From the NCBI GenBank assembly GCA_031359995.1, contig JANMAT010000101.1:1-64000 (forward strand): a DNA stretch of 64,000 nt. Direction: 5' to 3'. A program made the translations under genes and the position numbers. The notes under the pieces are model-generated. The model saw only the letters and a program-made list of their open reading frames with translations. It had not been told where the DNA came from and did no database searches. The stretch is from JANMAT01 sp031359995. Its GTDB lineage: Bacteria > Actinomycetota > Acidimicrobiia > Acidimicrobiales > Ilumatobacteraceae. Position 1 is the stretch's first letter, and the number at the start of each line of letters is the position of its first letter. Positions 16,699 through 24,828 of this stretch are shown here, piece after piece.

Positions 16699-17133
16699 TC
16701 ACCCGGGGCCGCCTCCGCTCGACAGCTCGTCGAGCAGCGCCTGCGACGAGTCGGCGCGCTGGCCGTCGGCCAGGCGGCCGGCGCTGGTGAGCCACAGCAG
16801 CACGGCCACCGGCACCAGCGTGGCCAGGTGCAGGCGCCGGGGCAGGCCCCGCCACAGCAGACCCATCTCGAAGCTGAGCACCGTGCCCGACACTGCGCCC
16901 ACGGCGAACAGCACGGCGGCCACCTTCGACCAGCGTCGGGCCAGCACGAGCGCAGCGGTGTCACCCTTCAGGCCGCGGCGGTGCACGACGTAGACGAAGG
17001 TGGGCAGGGCCACGCCCAGGCACGAGAGCACGATGTGCAGCCCGAGCGACATGGCCATCAGCCAGCGGGCGGCAGCCAGGTTGCTGGCGTTCGAGGCGAG
17101 CACGTTCGAGGCGAGCACGGTGGAGGCGAGCAC
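16699..17133 (-). pseudogene. truncated protein resembling the N-terminus of cytochrome bd oxidase subunit I (CydA)
   Basis: The 144 residues include LMAMSLGLHIVLSCLGVALPTFVYVVHRRGLK and, after a short loop, RRWSKVAAVLFAVGAVSGTVLSFEMGLLW. (Each is quoted only as a location; key features are the histidine of GLHIVL and the AVG-x-VSGT-x-LSFE segment.) This is the order seen in the first two membrane segments of CydA. Full CydA has about 450-500 residues and nine segments, so most of the quinol- and haem-binding protein is missing. No cydB is nearby. The C-terminus after RGLPRRLHL does not fit CydA. It is either a decayed remnant or a small two-to-three-segment membrane protein. The N-terminus is a 5-residue repeat. 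Confidence 0.5.
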
Positions 17134-17134
17134 G
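17090..17134 (-). repeat. 15-bp tandem repeat at the 5' end of the CydA-like fragment
   Basis: Three consecutive 15-base units, TTCGAGGCGAGCACG (17090-17104 and 17105-17119) and GTGGAGGCGAGCACG (17120-17134), are followed by a partial fourth. Read on the minus strand they encode VLASN/VLAST repeats, each beginning with GTG, so several alternative starts exist. The array may vary in copy number by slippage. Confidence 0.8.
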
Positions 17135-17218
17135 GTGGAGGTCGTGATCGCGAGTGTAGGAACGGATGGTCACCCGGGACCCGGTGGGCCGCGTGCCGTC
17201 CGTCGCAGCGGGGCGCCG

Positions 17219-18298
17219 TCAGGCCGGCAACGTGATGTCGAGCAGCTCGAAGTCGGGCGACGGATCGGCGAGGCGATAGCGGTCGCCCGCGGGCAGCGCG
17301 ACGCTGTCGCCGGCGGTGAGCCGTTGGGGCGCGTGACCCACACGGTCGAGAGTGACTTCGCCGTCGAGCACCACGTGCAGGCACAACTCGCCCTCGGCCG
17401 TCCACGCCTCGGGCGCGGGCCCCGCTACCCGCGCGACGCGCACGCCGGCGATGCCGTCGGTGGCGCGGGCGATACCGAGGTCGCGACACTCGAACCCGGC
17501 GACGCGCCACGGCGCCCAGGTGGCCAGCGCCGCCTGGTGACGCACGAAGCGCTGGCCGCCGAAGTCACGCTCGGGGTCGATCACGTCGGTGGGGAGGGCC
17601 AGGCCGTGGTCGGCCATGGTGTCGTGCAACGCCGGGCAGCCGATCTCGATGACCTCGAGCCCGGGCGAGGCCTCAAGGACGCGGTGGCGGATCTCGGGCG
17701 GTTGCAGCACGCAGTCGCCCGCCTGCATCACGAACGGCTCGCCCTGGTCCTGGTACACGACCTTCACCCACCCCCGGTAGCAGAAGATCATCTGGAACCG
17801 GATCTTGTGGAAGTGCACGTAGTCGGGCACCGGACCACCGTCGGGGATGCGGATGTGCGACGCGATGAAGCGACCGCCCTGACGGCTGGGCAGCAGGTCG
17901 CGGTACTGCATGCCGGCCCGCCCCACGCCCCACTGGTCGTCGGGGCCCTTGCGGGTGAGCTCGAACGACTGCTGCACGGGTGGCACGAGCACCGGGCGGG
18001 CTGCGTCGAGCAGTTCGACGCGCGTACCGTTCGGTGCCGTCAACACGAGTTCGCCGCCCCCGAGCGATGCGGGGTCGGGGCACACGAGGCGGAGCGTTGG
18101 CGCCGGGCCCTCGACATCGCGTGACAGCACGAGCTCCACACCGTGACCCGACAGCACCACCACGCGCGGACCATCAGCTGGCGAGATGGCGTCCACCCGG
18201 AAGCCGAGGCGCTTCGTGAAGAACGCGAGGGTGGGGTCGAGCTCGGCGCAGGGCACCACGACCTGCGCGCGGGTGGGCGGTACGACGACGTCGGTCAT
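17219..18298 (-). CDS. VOC (glyoxalase-like) plus cupin two-domain protein
   Basis: The 359-residue protein opens with a VOC-type domain (about 10-105, VVVPCAELDPTLAFFTKRLGF), common to glyoxalases and extradiol dioxygenases. A cupin domain follows with a likely metal site H162-x-H164 and H205 (VHFHKI and IRHRVLE). A second, degenerate cupin covers about 290-359 (VVLDGEVTLDRVG). Such fusions are usually metal-dependent dioxygenases, epimerases or sensors in catabolic clusters. The ATG at 18298 gives a clean VOC start. The frame stays open upstream, but that part looks non-coding. It is divergent from an LLM oxidoreductase. The substrate is unknown. Confidence 0.75.
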   Translation of the reverse strand: MTDVVVPPTRAQVVVPCAELDPTLAFFTKRLGFRVDAISPADGPRVVVLSGHGVELVLSRDVEGPAPTLRLVCPDPASLGGGELVLTAPNGTRVELLDAARPVLVPPVQQSFELTRKGPDDQWGVGRAGMQYRDLLPSRQGGRFIASHIRIPDGGPVPDYVHFHKIRFQMIFCYRGWVKVVYQDQGEPFVMQAGDCVLQPPEIRHRVLEASPGLEVIEIGCPALHDTMADHGLALPTDVIDPERDFGGQRFVRHQAALATWAPWRVAGFECRDLGIARATDGIAGVRVARVAGPAPEAWTAEGELCLHVVLDGEVTLDRVGHAPQRLTAGDSVALPAGDRYRLADPSPDFELLDITLPA

Positions 18299-18626
18299 GT
18301 GACTAGGTTCGCGCACCGGTGCCTTCGAGCCCGCTACGTGCGCTGGAGGATGACCCAGACCCGGGAGTGTCCACGTGACGCGCACTCCGTGCAGCGGCAC
18401 CTCGGGAAGTCGCGCGCCGCAACCGAGGCGCATCGCCTGAGTGCCCTCGGCGGCAGCCCGAAACCTCAGCGCAGGCCGTATGTGCGGTACCAGTGCATCG
18501 GTGAACCCAGGCGCGTGCACGCGCAAGTGGTCGACGACACCGTCGTACGAGGCGGCAGGGTCGTCCATGTCCGAGAGCGTAGGGGCCGTTCGGTGAGTCC
18601 GAGGGCGCGAACTACCCTTGCCGCCG
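18299..18626. other. 328-base divergent intergenic region
   Basis: This gap separates the VOC-cupin gene (-) from the LLM gene (+) and should contain both promoters. The minus-strand frame of the VOC-cupin protein stays open back to an ATG at 18568 (MDDPAASYDGVVDH), but its codons have clearly less G/C at third positions than real genes here. I regard it as non-coding or a decayed extension. I see no convincing operator palindrome. Confidence 0.5.
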
Positions 18627-19664
18627 ATGCAGATCACGCCCTGGTTGTTCGAGTTCTTCCACGAGTTGCGGGACCCGATCGCCAAGGAGGACCCGGCCGC
18701 CATCCAGGCCCACTACCGCTGGTACCTCGACCTGTGGACGCAGTGCGAGGCCCGAGGCTTCGAAGGCATCTTCTACAGCGAGCACCACTTCGGCGCCGGC
18801 TACAGCCCGTCGCCGAACCTGGTCATCGCGGCCATGTCGCAGCGCACCACCACCCTGCGCCTCGGCGTCATCGGCACCGTGAGCCCCTACGCCACACCGT
18901 GGCGCGTGGTGGAGGAGTTCGCGATGCTCGACCACCTCACCGGCGGCCGGCTCGAGATGGGCATCGTGAGCGGCATCCCGCCCGAGCAGGGCTACGTGGG
19001 CATCACCCCGGCCATCGGCGCGGAGCGCCACGCCGAGACGCTGGAGGTCGTGGCCAAGGCCCTGCGCGACCCGGTGGTCACGCACCACGGCACCCACTGG
19101 AACTTCGACGACCTGCGCCTCGTGCCCCGGCTGCTGCAGCGCCCACCGCCGGTGTGGACCGCCACCCGCACCGCGGCGTCGTCGGCCCGCGCCGGGGCGC
19201 TCGGGTGGAAGGCGTGCGGTGGCTTCCTGTCCACCGCCGACATGGCCGCCGCCTTCGACGCGTACCGGGCGGCGGCGTCCGACGCCGGCCACGCCCACGG
19301 CCCCGAGCGACTCGGCATCCGCCGCATGATCAGCTTCGTCGACGACGAGCGCGACCAGGCCGCCGCCGTGCTGGCCGGCAAGCGCCACCTGGTCGACGTG
19401 CTCAGCGCGAGCGTGGGCCCGCTGCCGCCGTGGGCCGCGGTGCTCGACGCGCCCGACGGCGCCACCGACGTGGTCAGCGACGACGAGTTCGTGGGCGGCA
19501 CGCCGACCCAGGTGGCCGAGCAGCTCATCGAGCAGTGCCGGGCCACCGGCGCCGGCAACATGTGTGTCACCTTCGGTGTGATCGAACCAAAGGAGCTCGA
19601 GGTCGCCCACAACACCTTCGCCCGCGAGGTCGGCCCGTTGTTGCGCAAGGCCACCGTCGCCTGA
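18627..19664 (+). CDS. LLM-class (luciferase-like) flavin-dependent oxidoreductase
   Basis: The 345-residue protein begins MQITPWLFEFFHELRDP and shows the bacterial luciferase-like TIM-barrel pattern. GFEGIFYSEHHFGAGYSPSP (about 47-66), the LRLGVIGTVSPYATPWRVVEE block and LEMGIVSGIPPEQGY are in the usual order. Such enzymes use reduced FMN or F420 for monooxygenation or hydride transfer. ATG 18627 is chosen over TTG 18618. It is divergent from the VOC-cupin gene, and a shared catabolic role is possible. Its 3' end meets a convergent exporter gene across a pair of palindromic repeats. Confidence 0.88.
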   Translation: MQITPWLFEFFHELRDPIAKEDPAAIQAHYRWYLDLWTQCEARGFEGIFYSEHHFGAGYSPSPNLVIAAMSQRTTTLRLGVIGTVSPYATPWRVVEEFAMLDHLTGGRLEMGIVSGIPPEQGYVGITPAIGAERHAETLEVVAKALRDPVVTHHGTHWNFDDLRLVPRLLQRPPPVWTATRTAASSARAGALGWKACGGFLSTADMAAAFDAYRAAASDAGHAHGPERLGIRRMISFVDDERDQAAAVLAGKRHLVDVLSASVGPLPPWAAVLDAPDGATDVVSDDEFVGGTPTQVAEQLIEQCRATGAGNMCVTFGVIEPKELEVAHNTFAREVGPLLRKATVA

Positions 19665-19686
19665 ACCGGGGCGTCGCCCTCATGAG

Positions 19687-19728
19687 GGGTCGCTCCGGGC
19701 CGCCAGCGTGTTCTCCAGTGACCCAACG
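19687..19728. repeat. palindromic repeat family A, copy 1
   Basis: This 42-base copy starts GGGTCGCTCCGG and ends AGTGACCCAACG. It matches copy 2 (19749-19790) at 34 of 42 positions in the same orientation. Its ends GGGTC and GACCC are inverted. The end GACCCAACG (19720-19728) pairs perfectly with CGTTGGGTC at 19745-19753, so the two copies can also form a hairpin with each other. Confidence 0.65.
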
Positions 19729-19748
19729 TGCCGCTGCCCCGCCGCGTT

Positions 19749-19790
19749 GGGTCGTTCCGGAACGCCAGAGTGCTCCCGAGTGACCCAGCG
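19749..19790. repeat. palindromic repeat family A, copy 2
   Basis: The second copy (GGGTCGTTCCGG through AGTGACCCAGCG) lies 62 bases after the first. Extended four bases left to CGTTGGGTC, its ends are inverted repeats with one mismatch (CGTTGGGTC and GACCCAGCG). Both copies fill the 151-base gap between convergent genes, where they could act as terminators or be a small repetitive element. Confidence 0.65.
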
Positions 19791-19815
19791 TGACGCCGGC
19801 CGCCGTCCGGACGAC

Positions 19816-20577
19816 CTACGGCAACAGCAGCAGCTTGAGGGCGCCGGCGGCCGACAGGACCAGCACGAGGCCCAGGAACAGGCCCTGGGGCAGCTTGTCG
19901 AACAGCTTGCGGCCACCGAACACGCCCACCAGCACCGCCGGCACCACCAGCGCGTCGAAGCGCAGGCTGTCGGCGCTGAAGAAGTGTCCACCGCTGCTCC
20001 ACGTACCGATGGCCAGGTACACCGGGATCTTGGCCAGGTTCACTGCGAAGTAGAACCACGCCGACGTGCCCACCATCTCGTTCTTGTTCAGGCCCAGCCG
20101 CACCAGGAACGTGTTCATCACCGGGCCGGCCGTGTTCGACACGAACGTGGTGAACCCGCCGGCGGCGCCGTAGCCGGCCGCGGCGGCCAGCGTCGGCTCC
20201 ACCGGTGACGACCGGCGCAGCACCCGCAGCACCTGGGCCGCGACCATCACCAGGATGATCACGCCGATCGAGATGTCGAGGGTGCGGGTGCTCTTGCCGA
20301 CGGCCACGAAGAAGGCGGTGCCGGCGGCGAAGCCGAGACCCACGAAGAACGTGAGCGGCTTCAGCAGGTCCCAGCGGGCGTGGCGCCGGTACCACCACAC
20401 GGCGAACAGGTCGGCGGTCAGCAGGATGGGCAGCGTGAGCCCGGGCAGGGCCCGACCGGTGGTGACCGTGGCCAGGATCGGCGTGGCGATGAGCCCGGCA
20501 CCGGGCAGGGCCGTCTTCGACAGGCCCACGACCAGTGCGGCGATGGCGCCGGCGATCAATGCGCTGGTCGTGAACAC
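19816..20577 (-). CDS. TauE/SafE family anion exporter
   Basis: The 253-residue membrane protein has about eight hydrophobic segments and the TauE/SafE pattern. GAIAALVVGLSKTALPGAG comes at the N-terminus, and the second half of the internal duplication reads GAAGGFTTFVSNTAGPVMN. The family exports sulfite, sulfonates or other small anions formed in catabolism. It is the last gene of a five-gene minus-strand unit and starts 4 bases after the molybdenum hydroxylase stop. Export of an anion released by the upstream enzymes is a reasonable inference. Confidence 0.88.
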   Translation of the reverse strand: MFTTSALIAGAIAALVVGLSKTALPGAGLIATPILATVTTGRALPGLTLPILLTADLFAVWWYRRHARWDLLKPLTFFVGLGFAAGTAFFVAVGKSTRTLDISIGVIILVMVAAQVLRVLRRSSPVEPTLAAAAGYGAAGGFTTFVSNTAGPVMNTFLVRLGLNKNEMVGTSAWFYFAVNLAKIPVYLAIGTWSSGGHFFSADSLRFDALVVPAVLVGVFGGRKLFDKLPQGLFLGLVLVLSAAGALKLLLLP

Positions 20578-20581
20578 CGGT

Positions 20582-22837
20582 TCAGCGCGTGCCGCCGTGG
20601 ACGGCCTGCCACACGCGCTCGGGCGTGTACGGCATGTCGAGGTGCGCCACGCCGTAGGGCGTCAGCGCGTCGAGCACGGCCCCCTGCAGTGCCGGGGTGG
20701 CGACCACGGTGCCCGACTCGCCCACGCCCTTCACGCCGAGCGGGTTCCACGGCGACGGGGTCTCCATCTCGTGGCACTCGAAGTCGACGAGCTCGGTGGC
20801 CGAGATGGCGGTGTAGTCGACGAGCGTGGCGGTGCGGGGCACGCCGTCGTCGCCGTAGACCATCTCCTCGTACAGTGCGGCACCCACGGCCAAGGCCAGA
20901 CCGCCGTGCACCTGACCCTCGGCGATCATCGGGTTCAGCAGCGTGCCGGCATCGTCGACCGACACGAGCTGGCGCACCCGCACCTCGCCCGTCTCGGTGT
21001 CGACCTCGACCACGGCCACGCACGCGCCGAAGGCGTAGGTGCCGGCGCCGCCCTCGGGCTTGAACTTGTGTTCGGCGTCGATGGCACCGATCTCGCGCCA
21101 GCCGAGCGAGCGGGCCGGCGTACCCGCCACGTGGAAGCGGCCGGCGTCGAACACCACGTCGGCCACGTCGGCTTCGAGCAGCTCGGCCGCCTTCTGGCGG
21201 GCTAGCTCCACCGCGTCACGGGCGGCACCGAACGAGGCCGAGCCGCCGAGCTGAGCCGAGCGCGAGCCGATCGTGCCGCCGCCGAAGGGGGCGAGGTCGG
21301 TGTCGGAGTGCAGGACCTCGACGAGGTCGGCGTCGATGCCGAGCTCCTTGGCGACGATCTCGGCGAAGGTGGTCTCGTGACCCTGGCCGTGGGGCGACGT
21401 GCCCACCACCACGGTCACGCGGCCGTCCTCGTGCACGGCGACCGACGCGAGCTCGCCTTCGCCGCCACCGGTGATCTCGACCGTGCAGCTCACGCCGACG
21501 CCGAGCTGCACCGGGTCGCCGGCGGCCCGGCGGGTCTGCTGCTCGGCCCGCAGCTCGTCGTAGCCCGCGGCGGCCACGCAGCGGCGCAGCGCTTCGGCGT
21601 AGTCACCGCTGTCGTACGTGGAGCCGATCGAGGTGGTGTACGGGAACGCGTGGGGCGCGACCACGTTCCTCAGACGCACCTGCACGGGGTCCATGCCCAC
21701 GGCGGCGGCGAAGCGGTCGATCGCCCGCTCGAGCGAGGTCGACGCTTCAGGCCGGCCGGCGCCGCGGAACGCAACGGTGGGCGTGGTGTTGGTGACCACC
21801 GACGTGCCCTGCACGCGCGCCGTGGCGATGGCGTACACGCCGGTGCCGGTGTTGCGCAGGTTCGTGGTGACGTTGGTGCCCATGGCCGGGTAGGCGCCGC
21901 TGTCTTGCAGCGCCTTCACTTCGAGCGCCTTCACGGTACCGTCGCGGTCGCCACCGATGCGGACCTCGTGGGTGGACGCCCGGCCGTGACCCATGGCCAC
22001 CATCGCCTCGCTGCGCGTTTCGGCCCAACGGATCGGACGGCCGATCTCGCGGGCGAGGAATGCGATCACCACGTCCTCCGGGTAGCAGCCGTAGCCGCCC
22101 TTGGCCCCGAAGCCACCGCCCACGTCGGGCGCGATGACCCGCACGGTGCCCGGCGCCAGGCCCATGGAGCACTCCATGACGTACTTGGCGCCGGCGGGCC
22201 GCTGCGACGTGACCCACGACGTGAGACGGCCGTCGGCGCCCCACACGGCGGCACCGGCGCGCGGCTCGATCGGCACGGGGGCCAGGCGCGGGTGGCGCAC
22301 CGTCAGGTCGACCACGACCTCGCAGTCGGCGAACGGGTCGCCCTCGAACGGCTTCATGGCCCACTCGAACGACACGTTGCTGCCCGCGGCCGGGTGCAGG
22401 AGCGTGTCGCCGGCCAGCGACTCGCGCAGGTCGACCACCACCGGCAGCGGGTCGTAGTCGACGATGACCGACTCGGCCGCATCCACCGCCCGGGCGGTGG
22501 TCTCGGCGATGACCACGGCTACCGCCTCGCCGACGAAGCGCACCACACCGTCGGCCAGCATCGGCCGCACCATGGCCTTGGTCATCATGGGCAGGCGGGG
22601 CGGTAGGGGCCACAGGTTCAGGTCGGCGTACGTGAACACACCGAGCACGCCCGGCATGGCCCGCGCCTCGTCGGCGTCGATGCCTTTGACGCGGGCGTGC
22701 GGCATGATCGAGCGGACGAACACGGCGCGCATCGCTCCGGTCAACTCGGGCCGGCGGAGCCCGTCGATGAACGTGCCCCGCCCGCGCAGCAGCGGGTCGT
22801 CCTCACGACGCTTCGTCCCCCGGCCGCTTGCGCTCAC
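20582..22837 (-). CDS. xanthine dehydrogenase/CoxL-like molybdenum hydroxylase large subunit
   Basis: The 751-residue protein has the two molybdopterin-binding halves of this family. DVGGGFGAKGGYGCYPEDV is in the first, and AFRGAGRPEAS matches the form II active-site loop AYRGAGR. The catalytic glutamate lies in GVKGVGESGTVV near the C-terminus. These subunits hydroxylate aldehydes or N-heterocycles at a Mo-cofactor. They normally need [2Fe-2S] and FAD subunits, and neither is encoded nearby. The start is taken as GTG at 22837 (VSASGRG), since the upstream ATG leads to a 6-codon frame. It lies in the operon with DUF3500, LLM, hydrolase and TauE genes. Confidence 0.9.
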   Translation of the reverse strand: MSASGRGTKRREDDPLLRGRGTFIDGLRRPELTGAMRAVFVRSIMPHARVKGIDADEARAMPGVLGVFTYADLNLWPLPPRLPMMTKAMVRPMLADGVVRFVGEAVAVVIAETTARAVDAAESVIVDYDPLPVVVDLRESLAGDTLLHPAAGSNVSFEWAMKPFEGDPFADCEVVVDLTVRHPRLAPVPIEPRAGAAVWGADGRLTSWVTSQRPAGAKYVMECSMGLAPGTVRVIAPDVGGGFGAKGGYGCYPEDVVIAFLAREIGRPIRWAETRSEAMVAMGHGRASTHEVRIGGDRDGTVKALEVKALQDSGAYPAMGTNVTTNLRNTGTGVYAIATARVQGTSVVTNTTPTVAFRGAGRPEASTSLERAIDRFAAAVGMDPVQVRLRNVVAPHAFPYTTSIGSTYDSGDYAEALRRCVAAAGYDELRAEQQTRRAAGDPVQLGVGVSCTVEITGGGEGELASVAVHEDGRVTVVVGTSPHGQGHETTFAEIVAKELGIDADLVEVLHSDTDLAPFGGGTIGSRSAQLGGSASFGAARDAVELARQKAAELLEADVADVVFDAGRFHVAGTPARSLGWREIGAIDAEHKFKPEGGAGTYAFGACVAVVEVDTETGEVRVRQLVSVDDAGTLLNPMIAEGQVHGGLALAVGAALYEEMVYGDDGVPRTATLVDYTAISATELVDFECHEMETPSPWNPLGVKGVGESGTVVATPALQGAVLDALTPYGVAHLDMPYTPERVWQAVHGGTR

Positions 22838-22915
22838 ACCGTCACCTGTCTCATGGCTGTCCCTCCGTCTTCGACGCGGCGCAGGTTCGCGCCCGGGACG
22901 CCCCCGCGCCAAGCC

Positions 22916-23716
22916 TCAGGGGTTGATCAGGGTGTCCTGGTCGGACACCAGGAAGCCCATGCCCCGGCGCAGGAAGTCGTCGACCACGGCGTAGAACGCT
23001 TCCGGACGGTCGCCCATGGCGTCGTGGGCGGCGTCGAACACGTACTGCAGCGACGAGTTCGACAGGTGGCGTCGGTAGGTGCGTCCGTTGTGGGGCGCGA
23101 TGATGCCGTCCTCGGTGCCGAACAGCACGAGCGTGCGCACGCCGCACGAGCGCATCCGGTCGACCAGGGTGTCGTCGGGCGTGCCCATGAGCTTCTCCAC
23201 GAACGGCCAGAACCGGGCCATCGCCTCGGGCGGCGCCATCTCGAAGTGGGGCTCGCGCTCGGGGTGGGTCCGAAAGGCGCGCTGCGCCTGCTCGGGCGTC
23301 AACTGGTTCGGCGGGGTGCTGCCGTCGCGGAACGCGGCCGGGGCGTCGAGCACCAGTGAGATGATGCGGTCGGGAAACAGCGTGGCCAGGTTCACGGCCA
23401 CGGCCCCGCCGAGCGACGTGCCCATGAGGTGGTACGAGTCGACGCCGAGCGCGGCGATGACCGTCGCCATCAGCTCGGCCTGCTCGCGCAGCGTGGACGC
23501 TTTGTCGTTGGCGTCGTCGCCCCAGCCCGGCATCTCGAACTGGATCACGCGGTACTGCTCGGCGAGCTGCTGGTGGACGGGACGCCAGTGGGGACCGCCG
23601 GCGGGGTGCAGGTACACGAGCGGTGTCCCTTCGCCCGCCTCCCAGTAGCGCACGGTGAACCCGGCGGCGTCGACCGCGTGCTCGGTGAAGGTGACGGTGG
23701 CGGTGGCGGGGCTCAT
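22916..23716 (-). CDS. alpha/beta-fold hydrolase
   Basis: The 266-residue protein has HPAGGPHWRP for the oxyanion loop, the nucleophile elbow GTSLGG with serine near residue 110, an aspartate in LFGTEDGIIAP and a histidine in DAAHDAMGD. The overall shape resembles meta-cleavage-product hydrolases and similar C-C or ester hydrolases. Its ATG overlaps the stop of the upstream LLM gene (ATGA), which indicates translational coupling. The molybdenum hydroxylase follows after 78 bases. The substrate is unknown. Confidence 0.9.
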   Translation of the reverse strand: MSPATATVTFTEHAVDAAGFTVRYWEAGEGTPLVYLHPAGGPHWRPVHQQLAEQYRVIQFEMPGWGDDANDKASTLREQAELMATVIAALGVDSYHLMGTSLGGAVAVNLATLFPDRIISLVLDAPAAFRDGSTPPNQLTPEQAQRAFRTHPEREPHFEMAPPEAMARFWPFVEKLMGTPDDTLVDRMRSCGVRTLVLFGTEDGIIAPHNGRTYRRHLSNSSLQYVFDAAHDAMGDRPEAFYAVVDDFLRRGMGFLVSDQDTLINP

Positions 23717-24822
23717 CCGATGCGCTCCTCGTGGGCGGCGGGGATCAGGGTCTCGGCCAGGAGCTTGATGCACTGCATGGCCAGTTCGTGGGGGATCGGG
23801 TTCACGCCGACGCCGATGGAGAACTCGAGGCGGCCGAAGGTGAAGTGGCTGCGGGCCTCGGCGATGCGGGCGGCCACGGTGGAGGGGCTGCCCACCAGCG
23901 CCGGCCACGGCACGAACGGTGGCGGCCCGGGCGGCGGCACGAAGTTCTTCGGTGCGCCGCCCATGCCGGCGCCGATCATGGCCATGGCCCGCATGACGTC
24001 CATGGACGCGCCGGCGAACAGTGCGTGCAGGCCGCCGCCGGCGTACTGGGCCAGCACGGCCTGGGCGGCGTCGTCGTTCTCCTCGACGTAGAGGAACTGG
24101 CGGTAGGTGATGTTGTCGGGGGTCGGCGTCCAGCCGGCCGCGGCCGCCGCCTCCATGTACACGGCGAGGTTGGCCGCACAGATCTCGGGGCTCAGGTAGC
24201 TGAACCCGATGTCGAGGTGGTGGCGGCCGGCGAAGTCGGCCGAGTCGCGGCTGTTGCCCGAGATGAGGATGCGGGGGCCGCCCGTCTGCACGGCGCGGGG
24301 CCAGATGGCGATGGACCGGAAGCGGAAGTAGCGACCCTCCCAGCCGAAGGGTTCGGGCTCGGCGAAGCAGCGCTTCACCAGCTGCACGCCCTCTTCGAAG
24401 CGCTGGCGCGACTCCCACGGGTTGGTGCCGTAGGTGATGTACTCGTTGGGCGTGCCGCGCAGCATGCCGATGCGCAGGCGCCCGCCGAGCAGGTTGTCGA
24501 GCATGGAGTACTGCTCGGCGATGCGCACCGGGTTGTTCAGCGGCAGGTCGGTGCCGAACAAGCCGATGTTGGCGGTGGGCAGCTGGCGGCCGACGATGCC
24601 GGCGTAGATGATCGGATCGGGCGAGAGCTGCTTGGGCGAGTAGTGGTGCTCGGCGAAGTTCAGCGAGTCGAAGCCGGCCTCGTGGGCGGCGACGCACTGC
24701 TCGATGCCCCGCTCCAGGGTGAGGCGGCCGTACTCGGGGTCGTAGATGCGGGGCGGGGCCGGCCACGAGTCGCCGTGGTCGGGCCCGTAGTACGTGAGGG
24801 TCTGGAAGAACTCCATCTTCAC
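23713..24822 (-). CDS. LLM-class (luciferase-like) flavin-dependent monooxygenase
   Basis: The 369-residue protein is a longer LLM-type TIM barrel. AGFDSLNFAEHHYSPKQLSP gives the active-site histidine pair region. LLGGRLRIGMLRGTPNEY and SGNSRDSADFAG supply the flavin-phosphate loop. A glycine/proline-rich insert (FVPPPGPPPFVPWPALVG) lies in the last third. It is the second gene of the operon, six bases after DUF3500. Members of this class cleave C-S, C-N or C-C bonds with FMNH2, so pairing with a TauE exporter is suggestive of sulfite or sulfonate chemistry, but that is inference. Confidence 0.88.
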   Translation of the reverse strand: MKMEFFQTLTYYGPDHGDSWPAPPRIYDPEYGRLTLERGIEQCVAAHEAGFDSLNFAEHHYSPKQLSPDPIIYAGIVGRQLPTANIGLFGTDLPLNNPVRIAEQYSMLDNLLGGRLRIGMLRGTPNEYITYGTNPWESRQRFEEGVQLVKRCFAEPEPFGWEGRYFRFRSIAIWPRAVQTGGPRILISGNSRDSADFAGRHHLDIGFSYLSPEICAANLAVYMEAAAAAGWTPTPDNITYRQFLYVEENDDAAQAVLAQYAGGGLHALFAGASMDVMRAMAMIGAGMGGAPKNFVPPPGPPPFVPWPALVGSPSTVAARIAEARSHFTFGRLEFSIGVGVNPIPHELAMQCIKLLAETLIPAAHEERIG

Positions 24823-24828
24823 GGGGGA

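Noticed and set aside
18299..18568. Possible 90-residue N-terminal extension of the VOC-cupin protein from an ATG at 18568
   Set aside because: The added sequence has lower third-position G/C than real genes here, no family match by eye, and the VOC domain starts naturally at 18298.
22838..22853. Tiny frame MRQVTV ending just before the molybdenum hydroxylase start
   Set aside because: It is six codons, overlaps the start region, and lacks a convincing leader-peptide design such as runs of regulatory codons.
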